Source: Gracilimonas sp040117685
GTDB taxonomy: Bacteria > Bacteroidota > Rhodothermia > Balneolales > Balneolaceae
NCBI RefSeq assembly: GCF_040117685.2
Contig: NZ_JBEDYP020000012.1
Span: forward strand, 1-64,000
Reading direction: 5' to 3'
Length of the DNA: 64,000 nucleotides
In this document: positions 34,100-42,322 of the stretch, piece by piece
How the letters are laid out: each line of letters starts with the position of its first letter
Numbering within the stretch: the stretch's first letter is position 1
Translations under genes and position numbers: made by a program
The notes under the pieces: model-generated
What the model saw: only the letters and a program-made list of their open reading frames with translations
Database searches by the model: none
What the model was told of the DNA's origin: nothing

Positions 34100-34480
34100 T
34101 TATGGTTGTTTTTTCCAATCCTGATAATTCAACCACGCCGATATCAACAGGGCTCCAGCACCTGACGCAGCAACAATAAAATCTACAAGAGCAGCATTCC
34201 AGTAAAAGCCCGTGATTATATCCAGATAATATTTAATGTAGGATGCAGGCAAGTCCGTTTCACCAAGAGCCCTCTTCACCTGCCAATGCCAATCGGTGCA
34301 TGGGCAGTAACCCCAGCCATAAATGGCCCCCAATCCTACCCAAGAAAAAATAGTTGCTGATATTACATAGAAATGCAGCTTTCTTGTTTTCAGCCAAACC
34401 CACCCCGTCAGGTTAAAGGCAATCAATGAAAAGTGAAATACCAAAAAGAACACATCCAGGAATTGATACATAGCCAACAC
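34100..34480 (-). CDS. DUF2784 membrane protein
   Basis: A 126-residue protein with four hydrophobic segments and the DUF2784 hallmark GWGYCPCTDWHWQVKR. The function is unknown. It lies four bases downstream of the enoyl-CoA hydratase gene on the same strand, so the two are probably co-transcribed. An alternative ATG three codons in (MYQFLDV) is possible. Confidence 0.85.
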   Translation of the reverse strand: MLAMYQFLDVFFLVFHFSLIAFNLTGWVWLKTRKLHFYVISATIFSWVGLGAIYGWGYCPCTDWHWQVKRALGETDLPASYIKYYLDIITGFYWNAALVDFIVAASGAGALLISAWLNYQDWKKQP

Positions 34481-34484
34481 CCAT

Positions 34485-35246
34485 TTAAGACTTCTTCCTG
34501 CTCATAAACGTTTCAACCCGCTGCATATGCTCAGCATCTTCCCAAAGCTCTGCAAAAGGCTCTATTTCTGCTTCCAGCGATTCTTTTCTGTGAGAAGAAA
34601 GCCTTGAAGCTCCTTGCTTTAGAGTCTGAATGAACTTCCGGTCATTCTTGGTGAGCTTTTCTGCCCATTCCAATGCTTCACTCTCCAAATCCTTTCCCAT
34701 TACTATATCTTCAATTAGCCCATGGGCAAGAACACTGTTTGCGGAATGAACCTCCGCCTTCCCGCACCACTCCAATGCTTTCGCTCGTCCAACTTTTTCC
34801 ACCAATCTTGTCAACCCTCCCCAACCGGGAACCAGGTAAAAACGTCCCTGGGTGAAGCCAAATTTTGCATCAGGCACCGACAGCCGAAAGTCAAAGGCCA
34901 GCATCAGCTCAATTCCACCTCCGTATGCAGCACCGTTTATGCAGGCTATGGTCCAGCAAGACAAACGTTCAATCCGGTTAAAGATATCATGCATTCGCCT
35001 CGACATCTCCATCGCTTTTTCTTTGGATTGAATGGTGTGAAATTTTTTGAGATCGCCTCCGGCCACAAAAGATTGCTCTCCGGTCCCACTTAAAATAAAA
35101 ACCCTGATTTCATCGTCATTTTCCAAAGTGTTTAGCAGCTGCTCGAGCTCGTCCATCACATCAAAGTCGATGGCATTTCTGGCTTCAGGGCGATTAATCG
35201 TTGCCCATAGAATGTGTGGAGAAATGCGTTTTCGGGTAATACTCAT
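34485..35246 (-). CDS. enoyl-CoA hydratase/isomerase family protein
   Basis: A 253-residue crotonase. The oxyanion-hole segments are SFVAGGDLKKF and NGAAYGGGIELMLAFDFRL. The position of the second catalytic Glu is occupied in the stretch KFGFTQGRFYLVPGWGG, where typical hydratases read PExxxGxxP; Gln or Gly replaces that Glu, so it may be an isomerase, hydrolase or decarboxylase type crotonase rather than a hydratase. It pairs with a DUF2784 gene and lies away from the fad genes. Confidence 0.88.
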   Translation of the reverse strand: MSITRKRISPHILWATINRPEARNAIDFDVMDELEQLLNTLENDDEIRVFILSGTGEQSFVAGGDLKKFHTIQSKEKAMEMSRRMHDIFNRIERLSCWTIACINGAAYGGGIELMLAFDFRLSVPDAKFGFTQGRFYLVPGWGGLTRLVEKVGRAKALEWCGKAEVHSANSVLAHGLIEDIVMGKDLESEALEWAEKLTKNDRKFIQTLKQGASRLSSHRKESLEAEIEPFAELWEDAEHMQRVETFMSRKKS

Positions 35247-35418
35247 GTCCTGATTTTTATTTCAAAATAGATATTATCTTGGTTAAGAAAGGAAATGAAA
35301 AAATAATATATCCAATAAACGGCCTCCCGACATCAAAAAAGCGCTTACAGATATAACAAACTTATTTTTTGCCTCTAAGTAATTGATAAAACCCGTGAAA
35401 TGTGGCATAATTAGGCCT

Positions 35419-36078
35419 ATGGAATCCATCCAAACAAAAAAAATCAACAAGACTCTGTCCTCGGCACACAACGACGTGCGCATTGCCCATATTTTAAATA
35501 AGTACAGGGAGAAGGTACTTATCACTACTTCTTTTGGAACCACTTCAGCGCTTCTCATTCATATGATTAGCCGTATCAGGCCCAATCATCCCATTCACTT
35601 TATTGATACCGGGTACTTATTTCCTGAAACTCTTGAGTATAAAAACACACTGATTGAGCGATACGGCATAAACGTGATCGATCATGTTCCCAACGAGCGA
35701 AAACATCGCATTACTCAACAAAAACGGATGTGGGAGTCAAACCCGGACTTATGTTGTCATTACAATAAAGTTGAGCCTTTAGAAGAGGTTAAAGAAGGGC
35801 ATAAAGTTTGGATTTCAGGCTTGATTGGATATCAAAACAGGTACCGCAGCGGACTCGAAATATTTCAAAAGAGAGAAAAACTCCATCGCTATTACCCGCT
35901 TATCGACTGGAGCCCTGAAATGGTGGACGACTATTTCGAAAGTTACGGTATTCCCCGCCATCCCCTGGAGCGTTTTGGCTACCACTCTGTTGGTTGCACC
36001 CACTGTACAAAAAAGGGAGAGGGACGCAATGGCAGATGGGGAGAATCCGGTAAAACGGAATGCGGACTGCATTGGTAG
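35419..36078 (+). CDS. cysH: adenylylsulfate/phosphoadenylylsulfate reductase (CysH family)
   Basis: A 219-residue thioredoxin-dependent sulfonucleotide reductase. The nucleotide-binding loop TTSFGTTSA and the C-terminal redox motif ECGLHW (Cys215) are present. Cys112-Cys113 and Cys193-x-x-Cys196 supply the four ligands of a 4Fe-4S cluster, which points to APS rather than PAPS as substrate. Some usual basic residues differ: CCxxRK is CCHYNK and SGLRR is SGLIG, so it is a divergent member. The frame extends to a TTG at 35383, but the ATG at 35419 fits the family. It begins sulfate assimilation to sulfite; no cysD/cysN is nearby. Confidence 0.85.
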   Translation: MESIQTKKINKTLSSAHNDVRIAHILNKYREKVLITTSFGTTSALLIHMISRIRPNHPIHFIDTGYLFPETLEYKNTLIERYGINVIDHVPNERKHRITQQKRMWESNPDLCCHYNKVEPLEEVKEGHKVWISGLIGYQNRYRSGLEIFQKREKLHRYYPLIDWSPEMVDDYFESYGIPRHPLERFGYHSVGCTHCTKKGEGRNGRWGESGKTECGLHW

Positions 36079-36121
36079 TTAAAGGTATTTGAGCTCATTT
36101 CCATTAAGCTGCCGTATGTAA

Positions 36122-36146
36122 TGGTACATAATTCCAAGATGTACCA
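36122..36146 (+). promoter_or_regulatory. perfect inverted repeat upstream of T9SS cargo gene
   Basis: TGGTACAT (36122-36129) and ATGTACCA (36139-36146) are exact reverse complements separated by nine bases, ending 13 bases before the ATG at 36160. It may be an operator for a dimeric regulator or a leader hairpin that gates translation. It lacks a T-run and is not a terminator. Confidence 0.5.
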
Positions 36147-36159
36147 ATCACATTAAGAA

Positions 36160-38343
36160 ATGAGTTCTAACACCAAAAAACGCTCTCGTCTAACTTTTAC
36201 TCCCTCGATTTTTTCTGCTTTAGCCCTGCTATTGATAGCTACAAGCCTTCAAGCGCAAACCACTGTACTAAAAGATATAAATCCCGGCAGCAGTGATGGA
36301 TATATTGAATACATGACCGTAGTTGGGGACACCATGTACTTTGTTGCTGACAACCAGGAAGATGAAGGCGAGCTGTATATAACAGACGGCACGAAGGAAG
36401 GAACCAAGAAAATTACAGACCTTGCGCCCGATGATGATTATCCTGATATCGAAGAACTAACTCCTTTTGGGAATAAAGTTATTTTTACAGCTGTAACTGA
36501 AGAACATTCGGATGAAGTGTATGTGTCGGACGGAACATCTGCAGGAACCTACCTGCTCAAAGACATTTATCCGGGCGATTACTCTTCGGATGCAGAGCAT
36601 TTTGGAGTTATGAATGGCAAAGCATATTTCCCCGCTGAAGACGGCCGCTATCCGGATGCCGATAACGGTGAAGAACTTTGGGTTACGGATGGAACCTCGT
36701 CCGGAACTTATCTTCTTAAAGATTTAGATCCCGGTCAATATTTACAATATGCCTGGAGTAATGAAGAGACCAACTACAGCTCTCGTCCCGATAACTTTTT
36801 TGCTCACAATGGAACCCTGTACTTTTCTGCCCGGCATCACGAATACGGAGAAGAGCTTTGGGCTACGGATGGAACTGCCGATGGCACTTATATGGTCAAG
36901 GATATCTTTCCGGGGAAATATGAAGATTCAGATGACATAGAAAATGATAGCTCGCCTATGAATTTTTCCTCTATAAATGGCACGGTTCTATTTAATGCCG
37001 AGAGTGATACTACATACAAACGATACTTATACACTACCGATGGCACAGAAGAAGGAACCAAAAAGTTTCTGGATGAGGAAGTTTATATCATTGAAGAGCC
37101 CGTTGAGTTTAACGGGAGCTGGTATTTCATCTCCGGCACCAAGCTGTGGAAAAGTGATGGTACCCCGGAGGGTACATCTGTAGTTATTGATATGGCTGTA
37201 GATAATTATGTAATTGAAGACGGCTCTGACCTGAGCCCGAAAATATTTAAGCTTAACAATCAGCTTTATTTCTTCAGCACCTATGTTCTTTGGAAAACCG
37301 ATGGCACTAAAGCAGGAACTAAGAAGCTGGTAGAATCTATCTTCAACCTGTTTAATTACCACCACACTGATTTTGCAACGGTATATAACGGGCGCATCTA
37401 CTTTGCCGCATCTGATGATGGGTATGGTCAGGCTCATGTTTCTGGGCGTGAACTCTGGATGACCGATGGCACACCGGAGGGCACCATGTATGTGGCGAAC
37501 CTGCGTACGGGCATTGACCGTGGCGAGCCTGATGGTTCAGACCCCGAGAACCTTCGGCTACTGAATGGGAAATTATACTTTACAGCCGAGGGTGATTCTT
37601 TGGGAAGAGAAATATGGATGACCAATGGCCTCCCTCAGCGATATGCCCAAATAAAAGACTCTCTGAGACTGGCTGAGTTCCCAAATTTTGGGGCTACTAT
37701 TAATTTTACCGAAATAGAAGAGTCGTTTACAGTCTATACCACCTTGAATCCCGATGCAGGGACAGAACAGATCAACCTCCCCGATTCGCTTTCACTGGTA
37801 TCTGATAAGCTTTGGAATTTCCACACCGAAACAGAACCCTTATTTCATGCTGAAGTCTGCTTTTCTTTACAGCAAATAGATTTATCAAACTTCGATACCA
37901 CCTTGTTAGCCATTGCAAAAAGAGCAACTGATCAATCCGGATGGCATGTATTGTCCTCTTCTTTGACTGAAAATCAGGAATCGATTTGTGCCTCAGGAAT
38001 TACCTCTTTCAGCGATTTCACTATTGTTGAACGCCCCCAACAGAATACCAATGTTTCGGTTGAAGATGAAGGTTTTCCACATACATTTGCACTTAAAAAC
38101 GCCTACCCTAATCCCTTTAACCCCACTACAACCATCGGTTACACAATTCCTGATGCAGAAAATGTTCGTCTGACAGTCTATAACCTGGTGGGACAAAAAA
38201 TCTCAACCCTGGTTAACGAGAAACAATCTGCCGGAACGCATCAAATTGATTTTGATGCCAGTCAGTTATCAAGTGGAATTTATTTTTACCGGCTTGAAGC
38301 AGGAGGGCAGGTACTCGTTAAAAAAATGACGCTCCTAAAATAG
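36160..38343 (+). CDS. secreted ELWxTDGTxxGT-repeat protein with type IX sorting domain
   Basis: A 727-residue exported protein. A signal peptide (to about LQAQ, residue 33) is followed by about nine copies of a repeat centred on ELW-x-TDGT-x-x-GT (for example ELWVTDGTSSGTYLLKD, ELWATDGTADGTYMVKD and LWKTDGTKAGTKKL), predicted to form a beta-propeller-like array. The C-terminal 85 residues are a T9SS type A sorting domain: NAYPNPFNPTTTIGYTIP, TVYNLVGQKISTLVNE, GTHQIDFDASQLSSGIYFYR and VKKMTLLK. It should be secreted and anchored at the cell surface. The likely role is adhesion or ligand binding; no catalytic motif is visible. Confidence 0.92.
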   Translation: MSSNTKKRSRLTFTPSIFSALALLLIATSLQAQTTVLKDINPGSSDGYIEYMTVVGDTMYFVADNQEDEGELYITDGTKEGTKKITDLAPDDDYPDIEELTPFGNKVIFTAVTEEHSDEVYVSDGTSAGTYLLKDIYPGDYSSDAEHFGVMNGKAYFPAEDGRYPDADNGEELWVTDGTSSGTYLLKDLDPGQYLQYAWSNEETNYSSRPDNFFAHNGTLYFSARHHEYGEELWATDGTADGTYMVKDIFPGKYEDSDDIENDSSPMNFSSINGTVLFNAESDTTYKRYLYTTDGTEEGTKKFLDEEVYIIEEPVEFNGSWYFISGTKLWKSDGTPEGTSVVIDMAVDNYVIEDGSDLSPKIFKLNNQLYFFSTYVLWKTDGTKAGTKKLVESIFNLFNYHHTDFATVYNGRIYFAASDDGYGQAHVSGRELWMTDGTPEGTMYVANLRTGIDRGEPDGSDPENLRLLNGKLYFTAEGDSLGREIWMTNGLPQRYAQIKDSLRLAEFPNFGATINFTEIEESFTVYTTLNPDAGTEQINLPDSLSLVSDKLWNFHTETEPLFHAEVCFSLQQIDLSNFDTTLLAIAKRATDQSGWHVLSSSLTENQESICASGITSFSDFTIVERPQQNTNVSVEDEGFPHTFALKNAYPNPFNPTTTIGYTIPDAENVRLTVYNLVGQKISTLVNEKQSAGTHQIDFDASQLSSGIYFYRLEAGGQVLVKKMTLLK

Positions 38344-38359
38344 AAAGCCTCTGAAAATT

Positions 38360-38701
38360 TTAAAGCTCAAAAGGCTGTTTGGATGACTCTTCCAGCCATT
38401 CCAGGTATTCCTGATTCCCTTCGTCTTCGGTAATGGTAAAGGAAACGACGGCAGGCACTTCATAACTGTGCATTTCCTTAATACGGCGTGTTACTTTTTT
38501 TACCCGGGAATAGTGCGTTTTCACGATAAGCACACACTCGTCTTCTTCCTGAATTTCACCTTTCCATTTGTAGATGGAATTCATGCCGTCAAAAATATTG
38601 GCACAGGCCGCCAGGTTTTCTTCAACCAGCGCACGGCCTATTTTCCGTGCTTCTTCTTTATCTGAGGTGGTGATGTAGAGGAGGCGTAGATTTTTATACA
38701 T
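38360..38701 (-). CDS. cutA: divalent-cation tolerance protein CutA
   Basis: A 113-residue CutA1: ITTSDKEEARKIGRALVEENLAACAN is the family N-terminus, followed by YKWKGEIQEEDECVLIVKT and HSYEVPAVVSF. CutA forms a stable trimer of ferredoxin-like folds; it was linked to copper tolerance, but its role is still unsettled. It converges with the T9SS cargo gene 16 bases away. Confidence 0.95.
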   Translation of the reverse strand: MYKNLRLLYITTSDKEEARKIGRALVEENLAACANIFDGMNSIYKWKGEIQEEDECVLIVKTHYSRVKKVTRRIKEMHSYEVPAVVSFTITEDEGNQEYLEWLEESSKQPFEL

Positions 38702-38809
38702 AGTGAGCCAAAATTCCGTATTTCAAATTCCAATATCCAATGCTTTTTTGCATTGAACTTGTAAAAGCTTACGAAGTCTGTTCGATGACCACTTTATATG
38801 GGTAAAAAG

Positions 38810-38840
38810 TTGAATTCAGAAATTGAAAACCTTATCTTTG
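38810..38840 (+). promoter_or_regulatory. Bacteroidota-type promoter of tRNA-Leu
   Basis: TTG (38810-38812) and TATCTTTG (38833-38840) are 20 nt apart; the -7 box is a full match to TAnnTTTG. The tRNA 5' end is 16 bases downstream. Confidence 0.7.
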
Positions 38841-38855
38841 CAAGCTCTGAATTTT

Positions 38856-38939
38856 GCGAGAGTGGCGGAATTGGTAGACGCGCTAGATTTAGGATCTAGT
38901 ATCTTAACCGATGTGGGGGTTCGAGTCCCCCCTCTCGTA
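38856..38939 (+). tRNA. tRNA-Leu (anticodon TAG)
   Basis: An 84-nt class II tRNA: acceptor GCGAGAG/CTCTCGT (one G-T pair), D-loop with GGTAGACGC, anticodon stem CTAGA/TCTAG around TTTAGGA (anticodon TAG, leucine), an extended variable arm (TATCTTAACCGATG), T-loop GGTTCGAGTCC, discriminator A. CCA is not encoded. It lies directly before tig. Confidence 0.96.
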
Positions 38940-39006
38940 CTTCCTTCCTAATCATAATTGTAATCCTGTTCATTTATTGAATAAAAGTAATTAAAGCGGA
39001 GAACAC

Positions 39007-40290
39007 GTGGATATTTCTGTAGAAGAGCTCACATCTGTAGATAAAGAAGTTACCCTGAAAGCAAAAAGAGAAGACCTTCAGGAAGATTTCGACAAAGCAT
39101 ATAAAAAATACAAAGACCAAATTCAGCTTCCGGGATTCCGTCCGGGCAAAGTACCCATGGGACTGGTTAAAAAGAGATTTGGCAAAGAGATTGAACAAGA
39201 GGAAATCAGCAACATCATCCAAAAGGTATTTGAGAAAGAAGTAGTGCCTGAGTATGAGCCGGTTGGCGAAACAGAAATGGTTGATTTTACCTGGGAGAAT
39301 GACGAGCTGGAAGTGAAATTCAAAATCGGGTCAAAGCCCGAAATTGAGGTCGCTGATCTTTCTAAAATTGAAGTGAACAAAATGGTTCACGATGTAACCG
39401 ATGAAGAGGTTGAGGAAGAAGTAGAGAGAACCCTGGAGCGGGAAGGAAATTGGGAAGAAGTGGATGAAGCTGCTTCTGAAGAAACTCAGGTATTGGTGGA
39501 TGTTGTCTCTAAAACCCACGGCGATGAGGACAAAGATCAGCGCATCGACCTGAGAAAAGATGATGCCTCTGAGTTCTTGGAAGCCCTTAAAGGCAAAAAG
39601 GCCGGTGATGTTGTTGAGATGACGATCCCGCATGGTGATCATGAAGATGAGCTCGAAATTACCCTTAAGAAAGTGCAGAAAATGCACAAAGCTGAGCTCT
39701 CGGACGACATCATTAAAGACCAAAGCAATGGCGAAGCAGAGAACCTGGATGAGTTCAAGAGTTACATCAAGAGCCGCATGCAGCAGTATTATGACCAAAC
39801 ATCCGATGATTTATTCAAGAATGATGTAGCCGATGCTCTTGTTGAAGCACATGATTTTGAAGTTCCGGAAACCTTTGTTGCTCAAATTCAGGGATCCTAT
39901 GTGGATCAGCTGAAACAACAGCAAGGCGGAGAACTTCCGGATCACTTTGACGCAGAAGAATATAAGGCCGGAATAAAAGACCGTGCCGTGCGTGAAGCCA
40001 AGTGGTCGTTCATCAGCCAAAAACTGCAAGAAACATTTGAAGATATCGAAATAAAACCCGAAGATATCGACGAGCATCTTGCAGGTCAGGCTGCACAGTA
40101 CGGAATGCCCGTAGATCAGCTGAAGCAGTATTATGCACAACAGCCACAGATGCTTGAGCAACTTCGCAGCAGTATACGCGAAGAGAAAGTATTCGACATT
40201 TTGCAAGACAAAGTGAAAACCAAAGAAATCAGCAAAGAGAAGTACCGCGAACAGCAAGAAAAGAAAGACGACAAGAAGAAGAAAAAATAA
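39007..40290 (+). CDS. tig: trigger factor (ribosome-associated chaperone/PPIase)
   Basis: A 427-residue trigger factor. The ribosome-binding domain contains GFRPGKVPMGLVKKRFG (the signature loop). The FKBP-like domain is in the middle (ETQVLVDVV to LEITLKKVQKM), and a long charged helical C-terminal domain follows, ending with a lysine-rich tail. The start is GTG at 39007 with GGAG about six bases upstream. It leads the tig-clpP-clpX cluster, a conserved arrangement joining co-translational folding to proteolysis. Confidence 0.97.
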   Translation: MDISVEELTSVDKEVTLKAKREDLQEDFDKAYKKYKDQIQLPGFRPGKVPMGLVKKRFGKEIEQEEISNIIQKVFEKEVVPEYEPVGETEMVDFTWENDELEVKFKIGSKPEIEVADLSKIEVNKMVHDVTDEEVEEEVERTLEREGNWEEVDEAASEETQVLVDVVSKTHGDEDKDQRIDLRKDDASEFLEALKGKKAGDVVEMTIPHGDHEDELEITLKKVQKMHKAELSDDIIKDQSNGEAENLDEFKSYIKSRMQQYYDQTSDDLFKNDVADALVEAHDFEVPETFVAQIQGSYVDQLKQQQGGELPDHFDAEEYKAGIKDRAVREAKWSFISQKLQETFEDIEIKPEDIDEHLAGQAAQYGMPVDQLKQYYAQQPQMLEQLRSSIREEKVFDILQDKVKTKEISKEKYREQQEKKDDKKKKK

Positions 40291-40308
40291 CCGATCACCC
40301 AGGACATT

Positions 40309-40962
40309 ATGATATCTGATCAACCGCTATTTGAAGACCCGAATTTAGATTCCGTTCAACCGGTACAAAACAACCTTGTACCGATGGTTGTGGAAACCAC
40401 CAGCCGTGGCGAACGCGCTTACGATATTTATTCACGGCTGCTTAAAGACCGGATTGTAATTCTGGGTTCGCCCGTTAACGACACCGTGGCGAGCTCAATC
40501 ATGGCTCAGTTGTTGTTCCTGGAGTCTGAAGACCCTGAGAAAGACATTAATTTTTATATCAACAGCCCCGGTGGCGTTGTCTCTGCAGGCCTCGCAATCT
40601 ACGACACCATTCAGCACATCAAATGTGATGTAGCCACTACCTGTATGGGTATGGCCGCAAGTATGGGAGCGGTATTACTAACAGCCGGAACTGCCGGGAA
40701 AAGAAGCTGCCTGCCACACTCCCGCGTGATGATTCACCAGCCTTTAGGCGGAACCCGCGGTCAGGCAAGCGACATCGAGATTGAAGCCAAAGAGATTATC
40801 CGGGTTAAGAAGGAATTAAGCCAGATTCTTGCTGACCACAGCGGAAAATCTGTAGAGCAGGTTATGGAAGATTCTGACCGTAACAAGTGGATGACAGCTC
40901 AGGAAGCAAAAGACTACGGATTGGTTGATAACGTGCTGAACAAGTCTGCGGATTCCAAATAA
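40309..40962 (+). CDS. clpP: ATP-dependent Clp protease proteolytic subunit
   Basis: A 217-residue serine protease. The catalytic Ser118 is in GMAASMGAVLL and His143 in SRVMIHQPLGG, with the expected Asp later in the sequence. The N-terminal propeptide region precedes NNLVPMVVETTSRGERAYDIYSRLL. It forms two stacked heptamers that degrade substrates fed by ClpX. It lies 18 bases after tig and 28 before clpX. Confidence 0.97.
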   Translation: MISDQPLFEDPNLDSVQPVQNNLVPMVVETTSRGERAYDIYSRLLKDRIVILGSPVNDTVASSIMAQLLFLESEDPEKDINFYINSPGGVVSAGLAIYDTIQHIKCDVATTCMGMAASMGAVLLTAGTAGKRSCLPHSRVMIHQPLGGTRGQASDIEIEAKEIIRVKKELSQILADHSGKSVEQVMEDSDRNKWMTAQEAKDYGLVDNVLNKSADSK

Positions 40963-40990
40963 GCGGCATTTTCATTAAATTGAGCTTGTT

Positions 40991-42244
40991 ATGAGCGATA
41001 AAGAGAAAAATAGTGATATAGTACATTGTTCATTTTGCAGCCGTTCGAGCCTGGAAGTGAACAGTATGGTAGCCGGTCCCGGTGTTTATATTTGTGACCG
41101 TTGCGTGGAAGATGCATCCAGCATCATCCAAAGTGATTTGGCCTCCTTAGCCCGCCGACGGGAAAAGAGCTACAAACCGATGCTCAAGCCGATCGAGATT
41201 AAAAACAAACTCGATGATTACGTAATTGGGCAGGAACTCGCCAAAAAGACCCTTTCAGTAGCGGTTTACAATCACTACAAGCGTATTTCTGCTGAAACGG
41301 CTGAAATTGATGACACACAGATTGAGAAGTCTAACATCATGTTACTGGGCCCTACCGGAAGCGGTAAAACCCTTTTAGCCCGCACGCTTGCCAAGATTAT
41401 TGATGTACCTTTTACCATTGCTGACGCTACTGTATTAACGGAAGCCGGCTATGTGGGTGAAGATGTGGAAAGCATTCTAAGCAACCTGCTGCAAGCCGCT
41501 GATTACGATGTGGAACGCGCCAAGCGCGGAATCGTATATATCGATGAGGTGGACAAAGTAGCCCGCAAGAGTGATAACCCCTCTATTACCCGCGATGTGA
41601 GCGGAGAGGGCGTTCAGCAGGCTTTATTAAAGATTTTAGAAGGAACTGTAGCCAATATTCCGCCTAAAGGTGGGAGAAAGCATCCTGAGCAAAGCTTTAT
41701 TCAACTGGATACAGCTAATATTCTATTTATTTGTGGCGGTGCTTTTTCAGGATTGGAAGAAATCATATCCCGCCGCCTGTCAACAACTGTGATGGGCTTC
41801 AACGCTGCCGATCAGGTTAAGTTCAACAAAGAAGATCCCGAGATCTTTACGCATGTTGAACCGGAAGACCTTCAGCATTTCGGGCTCATTCCCGAGCTGA
41901 TCGGCCGGTTACCTGTTATCTGCGGATTGCATGAGCTTTCTGATGATGCTATGCTCGACATCCTCCAGACGCCGAAAAACGCGCTTGTTAAGCAGTATAA
42001 GAAACTGTTTAACATGGAAGACGTTGAGCTGGAGATTGAAGAGGAAGCACTCAAGGCTATCGTCAAGAAAGCCAAGGCCCGGAAAACAGGAGCCCGCGGA
42101 TTGCGCTCTATCATGGAAGCAGCCATGCTGGATATTATGTTCTCCCTTCCGTCTATGAAGAACATAGCGCGATGTGTAATCACTGAGGAGACCATTGAGA
42201 AACAAGCTCCTCCGGTTTACGAGAAACAAAAAGCTTCTGCTTAA
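40991..42244 (+). CDS. clpX: ATP-dependent Clp protease ATP-binding subunit ClpX
   Basis: A 417-residue AAA+ unfoldase. The N-terminal zinc finger has Cys13, Cys16, Cys35 and Cys38. Walker A is GPTGSGKT (120-127), Walker B IVYIDEVDK, and the sensor and pore segments are GYVGEDV, FICGGAF and LIGRLPV. It unfolds substrates for ClpP. A terminator follows seven bases after the stop, closing the tig-clpP-clpX transcript. Confidence 0.97.
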   Translation: MSDKEKNSDIVHCSFCSRSSLEVNSMVAGPGVYICDRCVEDASSIIQSDLASLARRREKSYKPMLKPIEIKNKLDDYVIGQELAKKTLSVAVYNHYKRISAETAEIDDTQIEKSNIMLLGPTGSGKTLLARTLAKIIDVPFTIADATVLTEAGYVGEDVESILSNLLQAADYDVERAKRGIVYIDEVDKVARKSDNPSITRDVSGEGVQQALLKILEGTVANIPPKGGRKHPEQSFIQLDTANILFICGGAFSGLEEIISRRLSTTVMGFNAADQVKFNKEDPEIFTHVEPEDLQHFGLIPELIGRLPVICGLHELSDDAMLDILQTPKNALVKQYKKLFNMEDVELEIEEEALKAIVKKAKARKTGARGLRSIMEAAMLDIMFSLPSMKNIARCVITEETIEKQAPPVYEKQKASA

Positions 42245-42250
42245 ACATCA

Positions 42251-42276
42251 GCCTCTCTTTTCAGAGAGGCTTTTTT
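42251..42276 (+). terminator. intrinsic terminator of the clp cluster
   Basis: GCCTCTC/GAGAGGC stem with the loop TTTTCA and six T. Confidence 0.93.
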
Positions 42277-42322
42277 GTTTACGCTGCTTTCCTATATTCA
42301 GCCAAAGAATTATTCTTCATTT

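Noticed and set aside
42275..42322. Extended TTG start for the histidine kinase
   Set aside because: The TTG lies in the T-run of the clpX terminator; the ATG at 42323 starts directly before the first membrane helix.
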